From NCBI RefSeq assembly GCF_008831285.2, contig NC_045139.1, positions 31,591,706 to 31,655,705 of the forward strand: DNA of 64,000 nucleotides. Direction: 5' to 3'. A model generated the notes under the pieces. That model was not told the origin of the DNA, did no database searches, and was given only the letters and a program-made list of their open reading frames with translations. Source of the DNA: Nymphaea colorata. Taxonomy: Eukaryota > Streptophyta > Magnoliopsida > Nymphaeales > Nymphaeaceae. Positions within the stretch are counted from its first letter, which is position 1. The number at the start of each line of letters is the position of its first letter. The position numbers and the translations under genes are program-made. Positions 1-11,526 of the stretch are shown here, one piece after another.

Positions 1-24
1 TTTATAAGGGTTACCTAACTCCAA

Positions 25-362
25 CCTATGTCACAGTGGTACGCCACTTTTGGTGGACTACCCGTACCAGTACGCTGGTATGGCTGTACGGTGGTACGGC
101 TCAGTATGTTTGGATCTGGTTTTGGGTCGGAACTAAATCCAACCTATATTATAACCTAAAAAGTTTTGTTTTTGTTTTTTTTGTTTATGAGATTATATAC
201 AAATTTATGAAAGGAATGTGATGATATCATATGGTTTTTTTAATTTTTTGAATTAAAAGTGTATAATAACATATAATATTCATCATAACGCCGTACCAAG
301 ATATACAAAAACGCCATACCAGTACCCGTACCTATACTCTCACCCGTACCATTGTGGCATAG
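25..362. repeat. MITE with target-site duplication
   Basis: The ends form an imperfect terminal inverted repeat: CTATGTCACAGTGGTACG at the left matches the reverse complement of the right end (345-362) at 15 of 18 bases. The direct repeat ACTCCAA flanks it at 18-24 and 363-369. The sequence interrupted is the start of the NAC-array unit: uninterrupted copies read CTCCAACTTGC at the same place near 8430 and 18,236. No reading frame of interest lies inside, so it looks like a non-autonomous DNA transposon. Confidence 0.7.
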
Positions 363-369
363 ACTCCAA

Positions 370-865
370 GTTGCTTATAAAAAGATCATATTAGTCAATT
401 GCCAACTCTATGTCTTGCCTTTTACAAATTTTGTCACGTATTCAAAATTTTATGTTTGATAAGTTGTTTAAGTTATTTATTAGTAGACCTCTTCCATATT
501 CATCTATCGCATAAAAAAATGATGATTTCCCTATGTACGGTTGACCATGCATGATCTAGTGTGTAAATGATTTCATAAGATTGTTGAGAGATATATATGC
601 ATAAAAAAGATTAATCTCGTTTACAAGATTTTTAACGGATATGTATGGAAGGAAAATATTAATTTGGTTGGGGGATAGACAAAGAGAAAAAAAAAAGCTT
701 CTATTGGGGGTGGGATTTGGAGGCTCAAATGTCACAAACAAAGTCAAAATAAATTTGCTTCGGTTGTGCGATGAAATACAAGATGTATATGTGGAAGCAA
801 TCAAAAAGATCATTTCATCTTCTTTTCTAAGTTAAATATGCATCCAGTAAGGGGGCTAGATGACA
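370..865 (+). promoter_or_regulatory. Orphan promoter of the mini-NAC array (copy 0)
   Basis: This stretch aligns base by base with the upstream regions of the NAC-like copies at 2147-2518, 9020-9378, 15050-15400 and 19360-19705. Shared blocks are the GTGTAAATGATTTCATAAGA block, the paired ACAAGATTTTTA and GGATATGTATGG blocks, a CAAAGAAAAA block, and the TCTTTTCTAAGT end. The TATA box of the other copies (TATAAATA) is decayed here to TTAAATAT. No exon homologous to the other copies follows; 866 onward is unrelated. It is a promoter remnant without a gene. Confidence 0.65.
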
Positions 866-2146
866 AGAAGTTTTTTTTTTTTTTTATGCAAACCTACTAC
901 AAGTTGTCCCCAAATATATTGATCACCAAACAAAAGAGGAAAGAATAAATGAATAGTTATGTACACCTCCGTTCAAGATGAAAAAAAATGTAGCCAATGC
1001 AGCAGAGGCCACGCCTCAACCAGTCAAGAATCTGATGACATCTACAGAAAGACATTCATCACAAACAAGTAATTTGTTTGCCAACAAAAACCTGCTGTTG
1101 ACAGAAAGATTCAATTCTCTGCGACATAATTCTTTCTTGGACTACCATTGCATTTCTATTACAAATCCCTTGAGGGAATTCTGCCAACTCTAAACCAAGA
1201 GAACTGTTTGGAGGCAAGGGCAACTCTGAATCTTTGAAATCTAGCCTCTGCAGGCAATCCTTTGTACTTGCAATGTAAGTGAACCACGACACTCTGGGAA
1301 TAGGTCCAGATGTTCTTTTGCCAATTCAAAATTGTGCACCTTTCAGCCTGATCCAATTCCAGATTTGCTTCGTTGATCAATTTTTATTAGTGAACATGTT
1401 TAAAACAATGATAAATAGCATCGGTATAACATTGAAGTAGACAATGCCAAGGCATATGCTTGGATGCAAATCAATCATATCAATATTCATTAACAAATTT
1501 GTTTAAGAAGACTGAAGATAAACAACATTAACATAACATGTATGTAGACAATGTTGAGTTATATGTTTGTAATAGAATCAGTCTTAATGTAGACAACATT
1601 AACATTAACATAACATGTATGTTTAAATAGACAGGTCAATATATCCCATTCTGTTTCGAAAAGATAGGATGTAGAAAAAATATTCAAGCATCTGATTGTG
1701 TTCCGATTCGATTTAGTTTTAATTGTATATCTTATATCCAATTATCTTGCATTTTGGAAATTGGACATATTCGGTTCAAAAATTCAGATGCAGATTTGGA
1801 TATGAGTGTAGAAATCAGATTTGGATTGTTAAATCAGATTAGGATATAACTTTCTTTGTTCGCATTAAAATCTGAACTTGTAAATATCAAAAAAGGGGTT
1901 ATGGTTTTCTAATCCAATCCATAAACATCCCTAGCTACAAAACGGAGTTTTCAGAGAAATTGGATTTCTCAAAACGTTGTCTTCATAATTAAGTTGTGAA
2001 AAAACAAACACCCAAATCCAGTTTTGCTTGCCGACCCAAACATAAAAACTACTTTTTTTATTTGTAACACATTAAAAAAATTATTTTCACAAAACCAAGT
2101 TTTCTGAAAAATCAATTTTTGAATGCGTCATCCAAACGCTGCCTAT
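866..2146. other. Gene-less stretch with a decayed dispersed repeat
   Basis: AT-rich sequence. About 1640-1925 belongs to the dispersed family rich in CGGATTCAGATTTGGAT-type motifs, also seen at 2689-3115, 8503-8895, 50,237-50,450 and 51,605-52,035. Minus-strand open stretches between 1059 and 1380 overlap in different frames, match no family I recognise, and are not called. About 1990-2150 looks like the end of another AT-rich element that replaced the upstream part of the copy A unit. Confidence 0.4.
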
Positions 2147-2518
2147 GCATGTTTTCCCAAGGTATTGGCGACCTTAAAAGATCATAGTGTGTAAATCGTT
2201 TCATAATATTTTCATATATGGATAAAAAAGATTGATAATATCTACAAGATTTTTATTAATGGATATATATGGATACGAAAGATTGGTTAATTTGTTTGGG
2301 GAAAACCAATGAAAAAAATTAGGTTCTATGTGGTGGATTGCAATGTCAGGGATTAAATCAAATTGGATTTGCTTGGATTATCGAAGGAAATACCCGTAGC
2401 GTATATGGAAGCAATTAACCAAAAAAAAAAAAAAAATACAACCCTTTTTCTTTTCTAAGTATAAATAGGCGTTCAGGGTGGAAGCTAGAAAGCCAACAGG
2501 TTGCGTTGGTTTTCAACC
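2147..2518 (+). promoter_or_regulatory. Promoter of mini-NAC copy A
   Basis: Homologous to the upstream regions of copies 0, B, C and D. A TATA box, TATAAATA, lies at 2460-2467 and is followed by GGCGTTCA. The equivalent boxes are at 9302 and 19628, each followed by GGCGCTCA. The ATG at 2519 is about 52 bases past the TATA box, so the leader is very short. Homology to the array begins near 2147. Confidence 0.65.
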
Positions 2519-4457
2519 ATGGATGTTCAAGAGAGAAGGCTCATGGAGTACTTGCAGAAAATCGCAAAGAATAAAACAAACCCTTATGAGCCTACTCCTG
2601 AGCTGGATTATCCAGTGGCTGAAGTATACGGTTTCACTGTTATGCAATTATATGGTAAGTGCAGCCTCTCCTGTCTCTCCCATTTGTAGGCATGTCAATA
2701 TATTTGATTTTGATCGGATGTGCAAAAAAAAAAAAAAAAAAGTAATATCTGATTAAGAAATTGGATTGAATTTGGATGATAATAAATGGCATCCAATGGG
2801 TCTCAGATTCGGATTCAGATATGCATAAATGTTCGACGGGATTCAGATTCAAATGGATTTACCTTTAAATAAGTATTTTAGATCTGATGTTCTCTTACAT
2901 TTTGAAAATGGGCTTGATTCGATTCAAAATTCAGATTCGGATTCAGATATGAATTCAATCGGATTCAATTTGTAAATTGGATTTCAGATTCAGATTTATA
3001 ACTTTTCTTTGTTTATATTCAAATCCAAATATGTGAATATCCGAGAAAAAAAATGGATACTGTTAATAGTACATCTGATTCGAACCAGATCCATTGACTC
3101 ATTTCAATTTCAATGCTTTTAATCGCAGTATGAGAGTTCTACGCCCTTTTTCACCAAATAGTAAATCTAAGAGTGTTTTTTGTTGGTCCAGCTTCAGATC
3201 TACCAAAGGTTCATGTGGAATCTAACCCACTTTTACAACTACTGGTGCCATGTGGGCAAAGGCAGAGCTAAGAATTTTTCTTTTCTTGGGGTCGGTACAA
3301 TGTTTGGGAAATTGAAAAAAAAATGTATAGAGAGTTGACTTGAAAGGGATTTAGTATAAATGGTTGAGCCAATGGCTAATAGAATACCAATCAACCACTC
3401 TAGTCTAGTAGACATCAACATATTGAATAAAGTCTTCAAAACAAGCATGATCTCTAAGAGTTAGCTTTGAAGTTTTATGATACCAAATGATCCACAAGCG
3501 GCTGTTTGGCAACATGAACAAGTTGCTCTTTCATGAATCTATATTCAAAAGTAAGACAGACTCTTAAAATATTGTCATTTAAATCTGCTCCAAATCTTGG
3601 GGTACATTCGTAGAACAGTAACAACCCTTTACTACAGCCAAACACACGCTAAATCTCAGCTTAGAGACAATCTCCACGAGTTACAAATGGTTAAAAAGAA
3701 ACTTTTCCTCATATAAATTTTCATTACATAGATTTAAAAGCATTTTAGAGTTTGTCGCTGACGTTGCATTTGCTCTTTTTATTGGCATTTTTGACAGAAA
3801 GTACTGCCGATAACGAGGTTCCCATCTTTTTGACAAAGAAAACAGAAGCAAGAAGTAACGCGGAGGGGTCCTGGAGACAATGTGGTGAAACTGAAACAAT
3901 GATGCACCCCAACAGAAATGTAGTACTTGGAACCAAGACGACGTTCCAATTCTTTCTGGGGCGACCTGGAACTCCGAGTTCCTGGTTTGCTACTGAATAT
4001 TGTCCTGAAGAAAACGCAGAAAACGAGCCAGTGAGCACCAAAACACATCCATATTTGCTGCCCATACTTTCATTGTGTGTGTGTTTACATATTTTCTATG
4101 TGCATGAATGCATATATAGTCATACAGATCGTATTTGCATGTTATGAATAGCATAGTGGACCCTCTTATCTACGTCTCATCACATCATAAATTTCTTGAA
4201 AATCAATGCTGAATTCTTCACGGCATATAACATTTGCTGGTTGAAAACGAATAAAAGAATAGATCAAAGATTGGTTTTCGCTATTTGTTCAAACTCTGTT
4301 TGACTAAAATTGTTGCTTGGAATTATACAATGAACAGGTGGAGCTCGTAGGGTGCAAGTTAGAATTTGTTTGCAAGGATCCGGCTTCAAGCTCCTCGTCC
4401 TCGTCCTCGTGGTCGTCCTCGTGCTCGCCCTTGTGCTCTAGCGGCGACGAAAGTTAA
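2519..4457 (+). CDS. Miniature NAC-domain-like protein, copy A
   Basis: Predicted exons are 2519-2654 (donor ATG/GTAAGT), 3798-4030 (acceptor TTGACAG, donor GTGAGC) and 4338-4457 (acceptor GAACAG). They join in phase to give 162 residues. Exon 2 carries a NAC-like core (FLTKKTEAR, then LGTKTTFQF, then SWFATEY), equivalent to NAC subdomains C and D. Exon 3 opens with VELVGCKL, in place of the usual EWVLCR strand of subdomain E. Subdomain A (the dimer interface) is absent and GYWKATGK is replaced by GSWRQCGE, so ordinary NAC DNA binding is unlikely. Unlike copies B and C, exon 3 runs on into a Ser-rich tail encoded by a TCGTCC microsatellite. Copy A is the most divergent copy and has no clear AATAAA signal. 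NAC proteins are nuclear transcription factors; the role here is unknown. Expression is unproven and a decaying pseudogene is possible. Confidence 0.55.
2689..3115. repeat. Dispersed ATCGGAT-type MITE in intron 1 of copy A
   Basis: It begins GGCATGTCAATAT just after the exon 1 donor region and is rich in GATTCAGATTCGGAT motifs. It shares start and body with the element at 8503-8895. It accounts for part of the difference in intron 1 length between copy A (about 1.14 kb) and copies B and C (about 0.5 kb). Confidence 0.5.
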
Positions 4458-4685
4458 TGACGGAGTCACAACGGAAGTAAAAGATGCAACTTCTAAAACC
4501 GGGTCCAAGCAGAAGTTTAAGAAGCAATTTTTGTGACCGGATGAAAGCAGAAGAATGGGTAGTAGCTAGATCTAGAATAGGGGTTGCGGCATTATGTAAG
4601 AGGAAACATTTAGTTTTCATATAATAATTGTACCCAACTTAAGTAATGGAACTTTTCATGTGATAAGGATGGCCCCAGATTGTTT

Positions 4686-4706
4686 GTGTGTGTGTGTGTG
4701 TGTGTG

Positions 4707-4747
<41 letters not shown>

Positions 4748-4872
4748 GAGAAAGAGTGATTGGTAGAAACCAATAGGTCAAGGACTAAAACCAGAGTTTT
4801 AAAATATGATATTTAAAGTTGTTTTTTTTTTAAACTAGCCATACCAATATCACATTTGTGTGTGTGTGTATG

Positions 4873-4907
<35 letters not shown>

Positions 4908-5345
4908 AGAGAAAGAGTGATTGGTAGAAACCAATAGGTCAAGGACTAAAACCAGAGTTTTAAAATATGATATTTAAAATTGTTTTTTTTTTAAACTAGC
5001 CATACCAATATCACATTAAGGATAAGCTGATGCATAACATATATTAAATTGGTCTTTTTTTTTTGTTTCAATAGTGTTTTTATAATAAACAAAAATGAAA
5101 GGCTCTTATAGCATCAACATTTTGATAATAGAAAAATCAACATTTTTCATAAACAACTTGATTAGCATGTTTTATATCAAAATAGTTTTTATAAATAAAT
5201 TAATATGTTTATATCTTATTTGAAATAATATTTTTAGCAAAAAATTAAAAGGTCGAGCTTTATTTCTGACATAAGTGTAAGGTTTTTACCAATCTATCAA
5301 GTCCTCTTTCTCTTTCTCTCTCTCTCTACACACACACACATATAT
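4686..5345. repeat. MITE with internal tandem duplication
   Basis: A segment of about 165 bases starting in (TG)n(TA)n is present twice in direct order, at 4686-4853 and 4857-5018, almost identical. The ends are inverted repeats: AGAGAAAGAGTGATTGGTAG on the left answers ACCAATCTATCAAGTCC plus CTTTCTCTTTCTCTCT on the right. A second, undup­licated family member lies at about 51,190-51,600, sharing ACATCAACATTTTGATAATA and GCATGTTTTATAT. The element lies within the 3' flank of copy A: sequence matching the 3' flanks of copies B and C resumes at about 5380-5460. Confidence 0.55.
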
Positions 5346-5460
5346 GTGTGTGTGTGTGCTGGATAGCCAAAAAGCTCAAAAAATGTCGCCTGTATTATTA
5401 AAAGCATCATAAACATGCCCCATAAACCGTCACCAAGACCCTTCGAGTGACGGTTATTTA

Positions 5461-6790
5461 AGGATTGATCTGCAATTTACATTCATTTGCTATTTTTTTT
5501 TTTCAAAGTATTCTCCAAAACAGCGTTACAGAACTGGCTTCAAAAGTGGCATTAGATTTACTAGATGGATACAATATTTATCGAAGAAAGACAATTAAAG
5601 CAAAGAGAATCTAGATGTTCGACTAGTTCCTACTGCTTGAAAACAGGCCGTTGGAACTAGCAAATGGCTGGAGATATTTTATCCAAAGAAAGATACAAGG
5701 ATAAAATAGAAAAAAAAAGGGAAAATACAGCAAAAAGAAAAAGAAAAAAAATACTTGCATATCGCAGCCTATGTCACCTCTTTATGCGTGATGGAGCTGG
5801 AAATTTTTTGTTACATGGGCCGAACTATGGTTTTAAAATTTTGACAGGACTTGAAATAGAATATTGTTAGTAAAATAGTATAGTGTCACATTCGGATTGC
5901 TAAAGCGAAAAACATTAAAAAAGGTTTTACAACGCAATTCAACCTATCGACATTTGCTCGAGTCCATAACCTGGGATTTGATGATCCTATTTCTTACCTA
6001 AATAGATTTGCTTATTGCTTTTAATTTTTGCATGTGGACCGGGTATATCGAGTAGACCCGACAGGATCAAGAGTTCGAGAGACTAAGTATGGCAGCGCAA
6101 CTATCTATCTAGGGCCAAATATGGATGGAATGGTGCATGCTCACGCGTGAGCTTTCAAGATCATTGGATATTTTTCAAATTGTTTATATACGTTAAACTA
6201 AAATTTTTGAAATTTACAAAATGATTGCTTATATGATCCTAATAATTGGTACTCCACTTGCTAGTTTTTTATGTTTCCTCGGGTGATTAATCTCTAATAT
6301 CTGGAAGAATCTAAACAAAGTTTCTTTATCCTCAACAAAAGTTGAATAGTCAAGCCACATTTACAAGGAGTAGGTTTTTACAAAATGTGGCAATTCTTAT
6401 AAATGATGCAACAAAAGTCTGTTATGGGTAACATATATTAGTGCAATCTACAAATCCAGCTATAATCACATTTTTAGTGAAAGAACCGGCGACCACTTTC
6501 TTAATGACAGAATTAAACACATAGAAAAAAACATATTATTTTCTTCTCGAAGAATTTATTCCGAAAACCATTCAGTTGTTCTTTGATTGGGTCTCGCCCT
6601 GCTCGCTTGCAGCGAATCCTCTCCAAGGCTCTTGTTGACTAGAACATTAAATTTTTTAGTATTTAATTGAAAATATTGTCAAGGATTTTATTTATTGCTT
6701 GACTTTATGTAATAAAGAAGATGTCAATTTCATTTTTTTTGGGGTGAGGTGAAGGTCAACAATCTACCATAGGAATACCATTCACTCACT

Positions 6791-6821
<31 letters not shown>

Positions 6822-8427
6822 AGTTCAATGTTACCATGTGCTCAACATTGCCATGGTTAAAATTTAAACTAGACCGTTAAAAAAACAATTAGTAGATTGA
6901 CATTTACCATGGTTTATGGTGCAACAATGGTTTATAGTGGATTTAACGACGATTTTTTGTCAGTTTAATAATTTTATGATATATATGTATATATATAGAA
7001 AGAGAGAGAACGGTGGAGATGAAGGACAAATGCTTTTAGGTGTATGTAAAGGCTAACATAAGCCTAAAAGTATGATCCTTCTCGCTGCTATCTTTTATCA
7101 CTTATTTAACAAGCTATTTTTTCCACTTGATGATGGGAAAAGACCCCTTTCGTCAAGCTGACAATTTTTTTCCACTTTATTACATATTATATTATTCATA
7201 TTAAATGGGAAATAAAAAGATTATTCAGTATTTTCCTGCACTAATTCCAGCACCTTGATTAATTCATCAAATTACGGCAAACACCTCATTAGGTTCTCTG
7301 ATATTTTTCTCAGCAACTTTAATAAAGAAAACACAAGTAGTAGCACATTTTATCACTCATCCAACCTAAATACCGTGGCTTTTAAGAATCTCTAGTTAAG
7401 TCTTATCGTACGCTTTACTAGATCCACTTTAGTACGTAAACCAAGAACTGAACCCTTTGCCAGGAGATGCATCATTTCATGGGCGATCAAGTAGCTACAT
7501 AAATTATTCTACCAGATAAAAAAGTTCCTTGGCTATCAGCAATAATCCTAGACAAAGACATCTTTCATTGGAAGCATCATCATCTCAGATGTAAGCGTTT
7601 CGGGTGAACAGAGTAAAGGTTAAAGGCCGAAGCCTCTACCCAACCCCTTGTTTTGGGTAAAAACTCTGCTTTCAGTGCTTTAAAGTGCCACCTTCACCAC
7701 TATTTAACTTGCACGATTGGTGGCCCCCTTTTTGCAACACAAAGCATTGATGCCTTAGGGATTCAAAACCGAATCTAACCACCCTGCCAACTCACTCAAT
7801 GACTCTAGATGTTAACTAACACACATTGTTCTCCAATGCAATTGGCTCGGAATTACATATATATGTATATGATTCAAAAAAAGAATAAATGTGCCTTTGG
7901 TTTTTGTTCGAGCCGATTGAACTCGAATAACCACTCGGGTTAACAATAATTTAACCTAAAAAAATGATCGAAATAATCGAGTCAAGTTTAATTTAGTTGA
8001 GACGAGTCAAGACAACTCAAACCTGATTCATTTATAAGCTCGAGCTTAGATTTAAGCTTGAGTCTGGCTCATTTAAGAAGTGAGTCGTGCTGGGGCCGAG
8101 TTTACTCAAGCGAGGCAAAAGCCCATAGGGTCATCTTCTCAAGAGTATGCACCAGATCAGATTCAGTAAAACCGTCATTCTTGAGAAAGTTTCTTTCATT
8201 TCTCTTCCAATCTTTCTATTTCCTGAGGGATTCGACATGCACTAGTTTTTCATCTCCTTCCCTTTCTCCTCTTTTCCAGTCTCTCAAATCAACACAATTT
8301 TTTTTTACACTTTCCTTTTCTTCCTTTAAAATTAGCTGTCCAAACACAATATTGACTATCATTTCCTTTCTTCTTAAATTTTTCCCCTACATCCAAACTA
8401 GATGTTAAAATTGTTCCATCATAGTTT
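5461..8427. other. Gene-less stretch between copies A and B
   Basis: No supportable coding region. It holds an (AG)n tract at about 6790-6818, a dispersed repeat at about 7605-7770 that resembles the monomer of the 193-bp satellite at 33,248 (TTGCACGATTGGTGGC next to a GCAACACAAAGCATTGATGC block), and a GAGCTCG-type repeat at about 7905-8075. The open frame at 8058-8408 is low-complexity Ser/Phe-rich sequence and is not called. Confidence 0.4.
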
Positions 8428-9378
8428 GCCTAACTCCAACTTGCTTATTTAAAAAAAAAAGATTTCCAGTAATTAGTCTAATGTCAACATTGTGGCTTGT
8501 CCAGGTATGTCAACGGATCAGATAAACCCTTGACCATAACTCCTTTTTAGAATATTCACACATTTGGATTCAAATACAAATAAAGAAAAGTCATATCCGA
8601 ACCGATTTATATATTTATATTTAAATATGAACACAAATTTTGAAACAAATTTTACCAATATTCAAAATTTAAAGGCATTAAATATAAGATATTTATCTAA
8701 AAATGAATTTGATATGAATCTGCATCCAAATCTGATTGGATATTTACATATATCTGAATCCGATCAGATGTCATTTCTTAAATTTGAATCTGATATGATT
8801 TCTTAATCGGATATTAAATATTTTTTTATATCCGATTTTTTCATATCGGTTTGATCGGATATACAATTCAAATCGGATATATTAACATCCTTAACCTTGT
8901 CCTTACAAAGTTTCTCAATTTCATGTTCAATAAGCTGCTTAAGACGTTCCTTTGGAGAGCACTGCTCATATATATATATCTTTCATATAAAAAGTCATGT
9001 TTTCTCAATGTATAGGTGGCCTGATAGGATTTTAGTGTGCAAATGAATATTTCATAAAATTTTTAAGAGATATATATGGAATAAGAAGAATGATATCATT
9101 TACAAGATTGTTATTAAGCGATATGTATAGATAGAAAAGATTAATTTGATTGGTGGAAATCAAAAGAAAAAACACATACTATGTAGGAGGTCAAAATTAT
9201 TTCATGCACTAAAACCAAGTTGGATTTGCTTCACTTGTAGATGGAAATATCAGGTGCATGGAAGCAACCAAAAAGAAGCATATTTCTACTTCTTTTCCAA
9301 GTATAAATAGGCGCTCATGGTAAAGGTTGTAGCACTCAGTGTGGAAGCTAGAGAGACAAGTTATATTGGTTTGTAACC
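8428..9378 (+). promoter_or_regulatory. Promoter region of mini-NAC copy B
   Basis: The unit starts with TTGCCTAACTCCAACTTGC, is interrupted by a MITE at 8503-8895, and continues to the ATG at 9379. TATA box TATAAATA lies at 9302-9309, followed by GGCGCTCATGGTAAAGG, a block shared with copy C. The leader after the TATA box is about 70 bases. Confidence 0.65.
8503..8895. repeat. MITE inserted in the copy B promoter, 7-bp target duplication
   Basis: CTTGTCC flanks it at 8496-8502 and 8896-8902. Copy C has uninterrupted GGCTTGTCCATACATACAAAG at this point, so both insertion boundaries are visible. The element begins AGGTATGTCAACGGAT and ends ATATTAACATCCTTAAC, which gives weak inverted termini. 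Its body is made of ATATCCGAT and GAATCTGAT motifs. Confidence 0.7.
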
Positions 9379-10897
9379 ATGAATCTATCAGATGCCCAGA
9401 TGATAGAGTTGTACTTGATCCCAAAGCATTGGAACCCTGCCCAACGTTCTAGGATTCCAGACAAAGAAGTATACGATCTTAACAAGTCTGACCTAGAAGG
9501 TATAATCTCTCTTTTTCTCTCTTCCTTCCTCTCAGTTGAACGAGAGGCTAATCTCACTGCATGAGTGAAGGCCGAAACCTCCCCCCTTCCCTCCATTCCC
9601 CAGTGCTCTCTCTCATTTGAATGTTTTAATAGCAAATGAGGACAGTCTTACATATTATTCCCCAATATGGTCGATTTATGAGGTTGTTTGGCAACAACAA
9701 CACATCGTTACCGCCTCTCATAAATCTAATTAAAAAAACAAAAAGAGTAGATTCATAAAACACTTGTTATAGTGTATTAATGTCTTGTTTGCAAGGGCAG
9801 AGTTAAGAATTTTCTCTAGGGGGTCTGAATTATATTTTTTCAAAGTTTTATTGGGGCCAAACTACATGTTTCAAAAAATTTATTACCGGTCTTAAAGTTT
9901 ATTGATACCAAGCCAGCAACTATTTATACAAATAGTTAATTTGCAGAAAAATTTTCCGGCTCATATATGTTCACATGACATAGATGTGAAATGATGCCTT
10001 TTAGGGTTGTGTGGCTAACATTGTTTTTTTTTTTTCTTGCTATTTTTTGCAGCTATTACTGACAGGAGGAACGGTTCCTTCTTCTTGACAAAGAAGACAG
10101 ACGCAAGGTATGTCGATGAGGGGTATTGGGTATCAAATGGTGAAGAAGAAGGAGTGTTTCGCCCTTCATCCTATGAATTGCTTGGAATCAAGACGAAGTA
10201 CCGATACCATTTGAGGGCATCTAATACTAAAACTGAATGGTACATCACCGAATATTGTATTCACAATGCTTTTCGAGCTAAACAGAACATTCCGACGACT
10301 CAAGTGAGTACTAAATCACATTCACATTTGCTACCCATACTTCTTTTGCGTCTGTGCGCACACATTTTTTCTATGTGCATTCATACAAACCGTGTATATA
10401 AGAGCCATTTCCATATTAGCATAAAGTCATAAAAATCATATCTACTTATGGTTCGGTTTTCTTCATGGCATAGTTGGTGGGACTGGCGAAGCAGTGAAGA
10501 ACTGGTTGTCAGTTCGATTCCAAACTACAAACAGTAGGTGTTTGATGCTTGGTTGATGGGTGTTCCTTTCCCTACTCAAATCTTGAAGCAGTATTGAAAC
10601 ACCCAAGGGCAAGGAAATATTAAGTGGGAAGGGGCTTCGACCTCTTCAGATACCCTCCCCTAGAATGCGCCCTCTTATCTTCATCTTGCTTTTTAAATTT
10701 TTCAAAAATTTATCATCGAATTCATCATATATAACATATGGTTCCATGGAAAAAAAAAAGGAGCAACTAGGAGTTACTGAATGCATTTGTTCGAGACTGG
10801 TTTCTGCTTTTTGTTGAAGCCTTGTTGATAATGTTTCTTGGCGTTGTGCCATGAACAGGGGGAGTACGTGCTCTGCAGGCTAGACCGCGAGAACTAG
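9379..10897 (+). CDS. Miniature NAC-domain-like protein, copy B
   Basis: Predicted exons are 9379-9499 (donor GAAG/GTATAA), 10053-10303 (acceptor TTTTTTGCAG, donor GTGAGT) and 10859-10897 (acceptor GAACAG). They give 136 residues. Exon 1 starts MNLSDAQMIELYL, which resembles the PTDEELVxxYL end of NAC subdomain A, and continues to IPDKEVYDLNKSDLEG, subdomain B (I-x-E-V-D-L-x-K-x-x-P-x-x-L-P). Exon 2 has FFLTKKTDARYVDEGYWVSN, LLGIKTKYRYHL and TKTEWYITEY, matching subdomains C and D. Exon 3 gives GEYVLCRLDREN and a stop, matching subdomain E. Intron positions suit NAC genes. GYWKATGK has become GYWVSNGE, losing the basic DNA-contact residues. There is no activation region after the NAC core. 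Poly(A) signal AATAAA lies at 11111-11116. It is a good gene model with unknown function. Confidence 0.68.
10458..10665 (+). mobile_element. SINE-like tRNA-derived element in intron 2 of copy B
   Basis: It starts GGCATAGTTGGTGGGACTGG, which resembles an A box. About 35 bases later it has AGTTCGATTCC, a near-consensus RNA polymerase III B box. Copy C has no such block in the same intron: its sequence runs directly from GCGGTTCC to ACAATGCGTCC. This dates the insertion after the B/C split. Related copies lie at 23,612-23,712, 36,480-36,560, 40,300-40,393 and 49,695-49,830. Confidence 0.55.
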
Positions 10898-11135
10898 ACC
10901 GTTGGTTCGAGCATCTTCAGTTCCATTGTGTCAACAAGGTTTGTGGTGGAAGTAAAAGAAGCAAGTTCTATGACAGAGACAAAGCGGAAGAATGGGTACT
11001 GGCTAGCTCTCCCTCTCATTTAGAGTCATATATTACAATCAATGGCGGATTTACCACATCCAGAATCGTGGTTGCAGGATTATGTAAGAGGGAAAGTTTT
11101 GTTTTGTTATAATAAATGTACTCAACCTGAATAGT
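10898..11135 (+). other. Conserved 3' block of copy B
   Basis: Untranslated in the predicted copy B mRNA. About 55 bases from 10910 match copy C (20938 onward) with a single difference, which is far closer than the coding exons. Translated in a frame other than the NAC frame, it reads HLQFHCVNKVCGGSKRSK. The poly(A) signal AATAAA is at 11111-11116. Confidence 0.5.
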
Positions 11136-11309
11136 GGAACTCTTCATGTGATAAAGCCTCCCTGTAGTTCTTTTACTTATTACTATTATTATTATTATTA
11201 TTATATCTGCCGAAAAAGTTTAAAATATGTTGCTGAAAATATTATAAACCATTAACAAACAACTTATTCCGGCCAAATGCATGTCCCAACTCGCACAAGC
11301 CCGGCCTAG

Positions 11310-11526
11310 GCAACATTCAACTCTGGAACGAGAGGTTTTTCTTCGTCCTCGACTACAAGTACCTGGGTGTTTTCGTAACTTCAACATGTTGCCAGCTCAA
11401 TAAAAAGCAAGAGGTTACCTCTCCTCACCATCTTCCCTATGCTGAGAGCATGTTGAAGTGACGAAAACAGCATGGTACTTGTGGTCAATGACAAAGGAAG
11501 ATCTCTCGTTCCAGAGTTGAATGTTG
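11310..11526. repeat. Inverted duplication of a coding-like fragment
   Basis: Left arm 11310-11390 and right arm 11449-11526 are reverse complements with scattered mismatches, separated by about 58 bases. Both arms read open in the same frame: NIQLWNERFFFV on the + strand of the left arm and NIQLWNERSSFV on the minus strand of the right arm. The text resembles fragments of plant retroelement gag-like proteins, but I cannot assign a family. Transcribed through, it would form one long hairpin. Confidence 0.6.

Noticed and set aside
1059-1380. Overlapping minus-strand open frames
   Set aside because: Two frames are open over the same bases, with no recognised domain or splice signals.
8058-8408. 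Ser/Phe-rich 116-codon open frame
   Set aside because: Low complexity, CT-rich, ending in repeat-like sequence.
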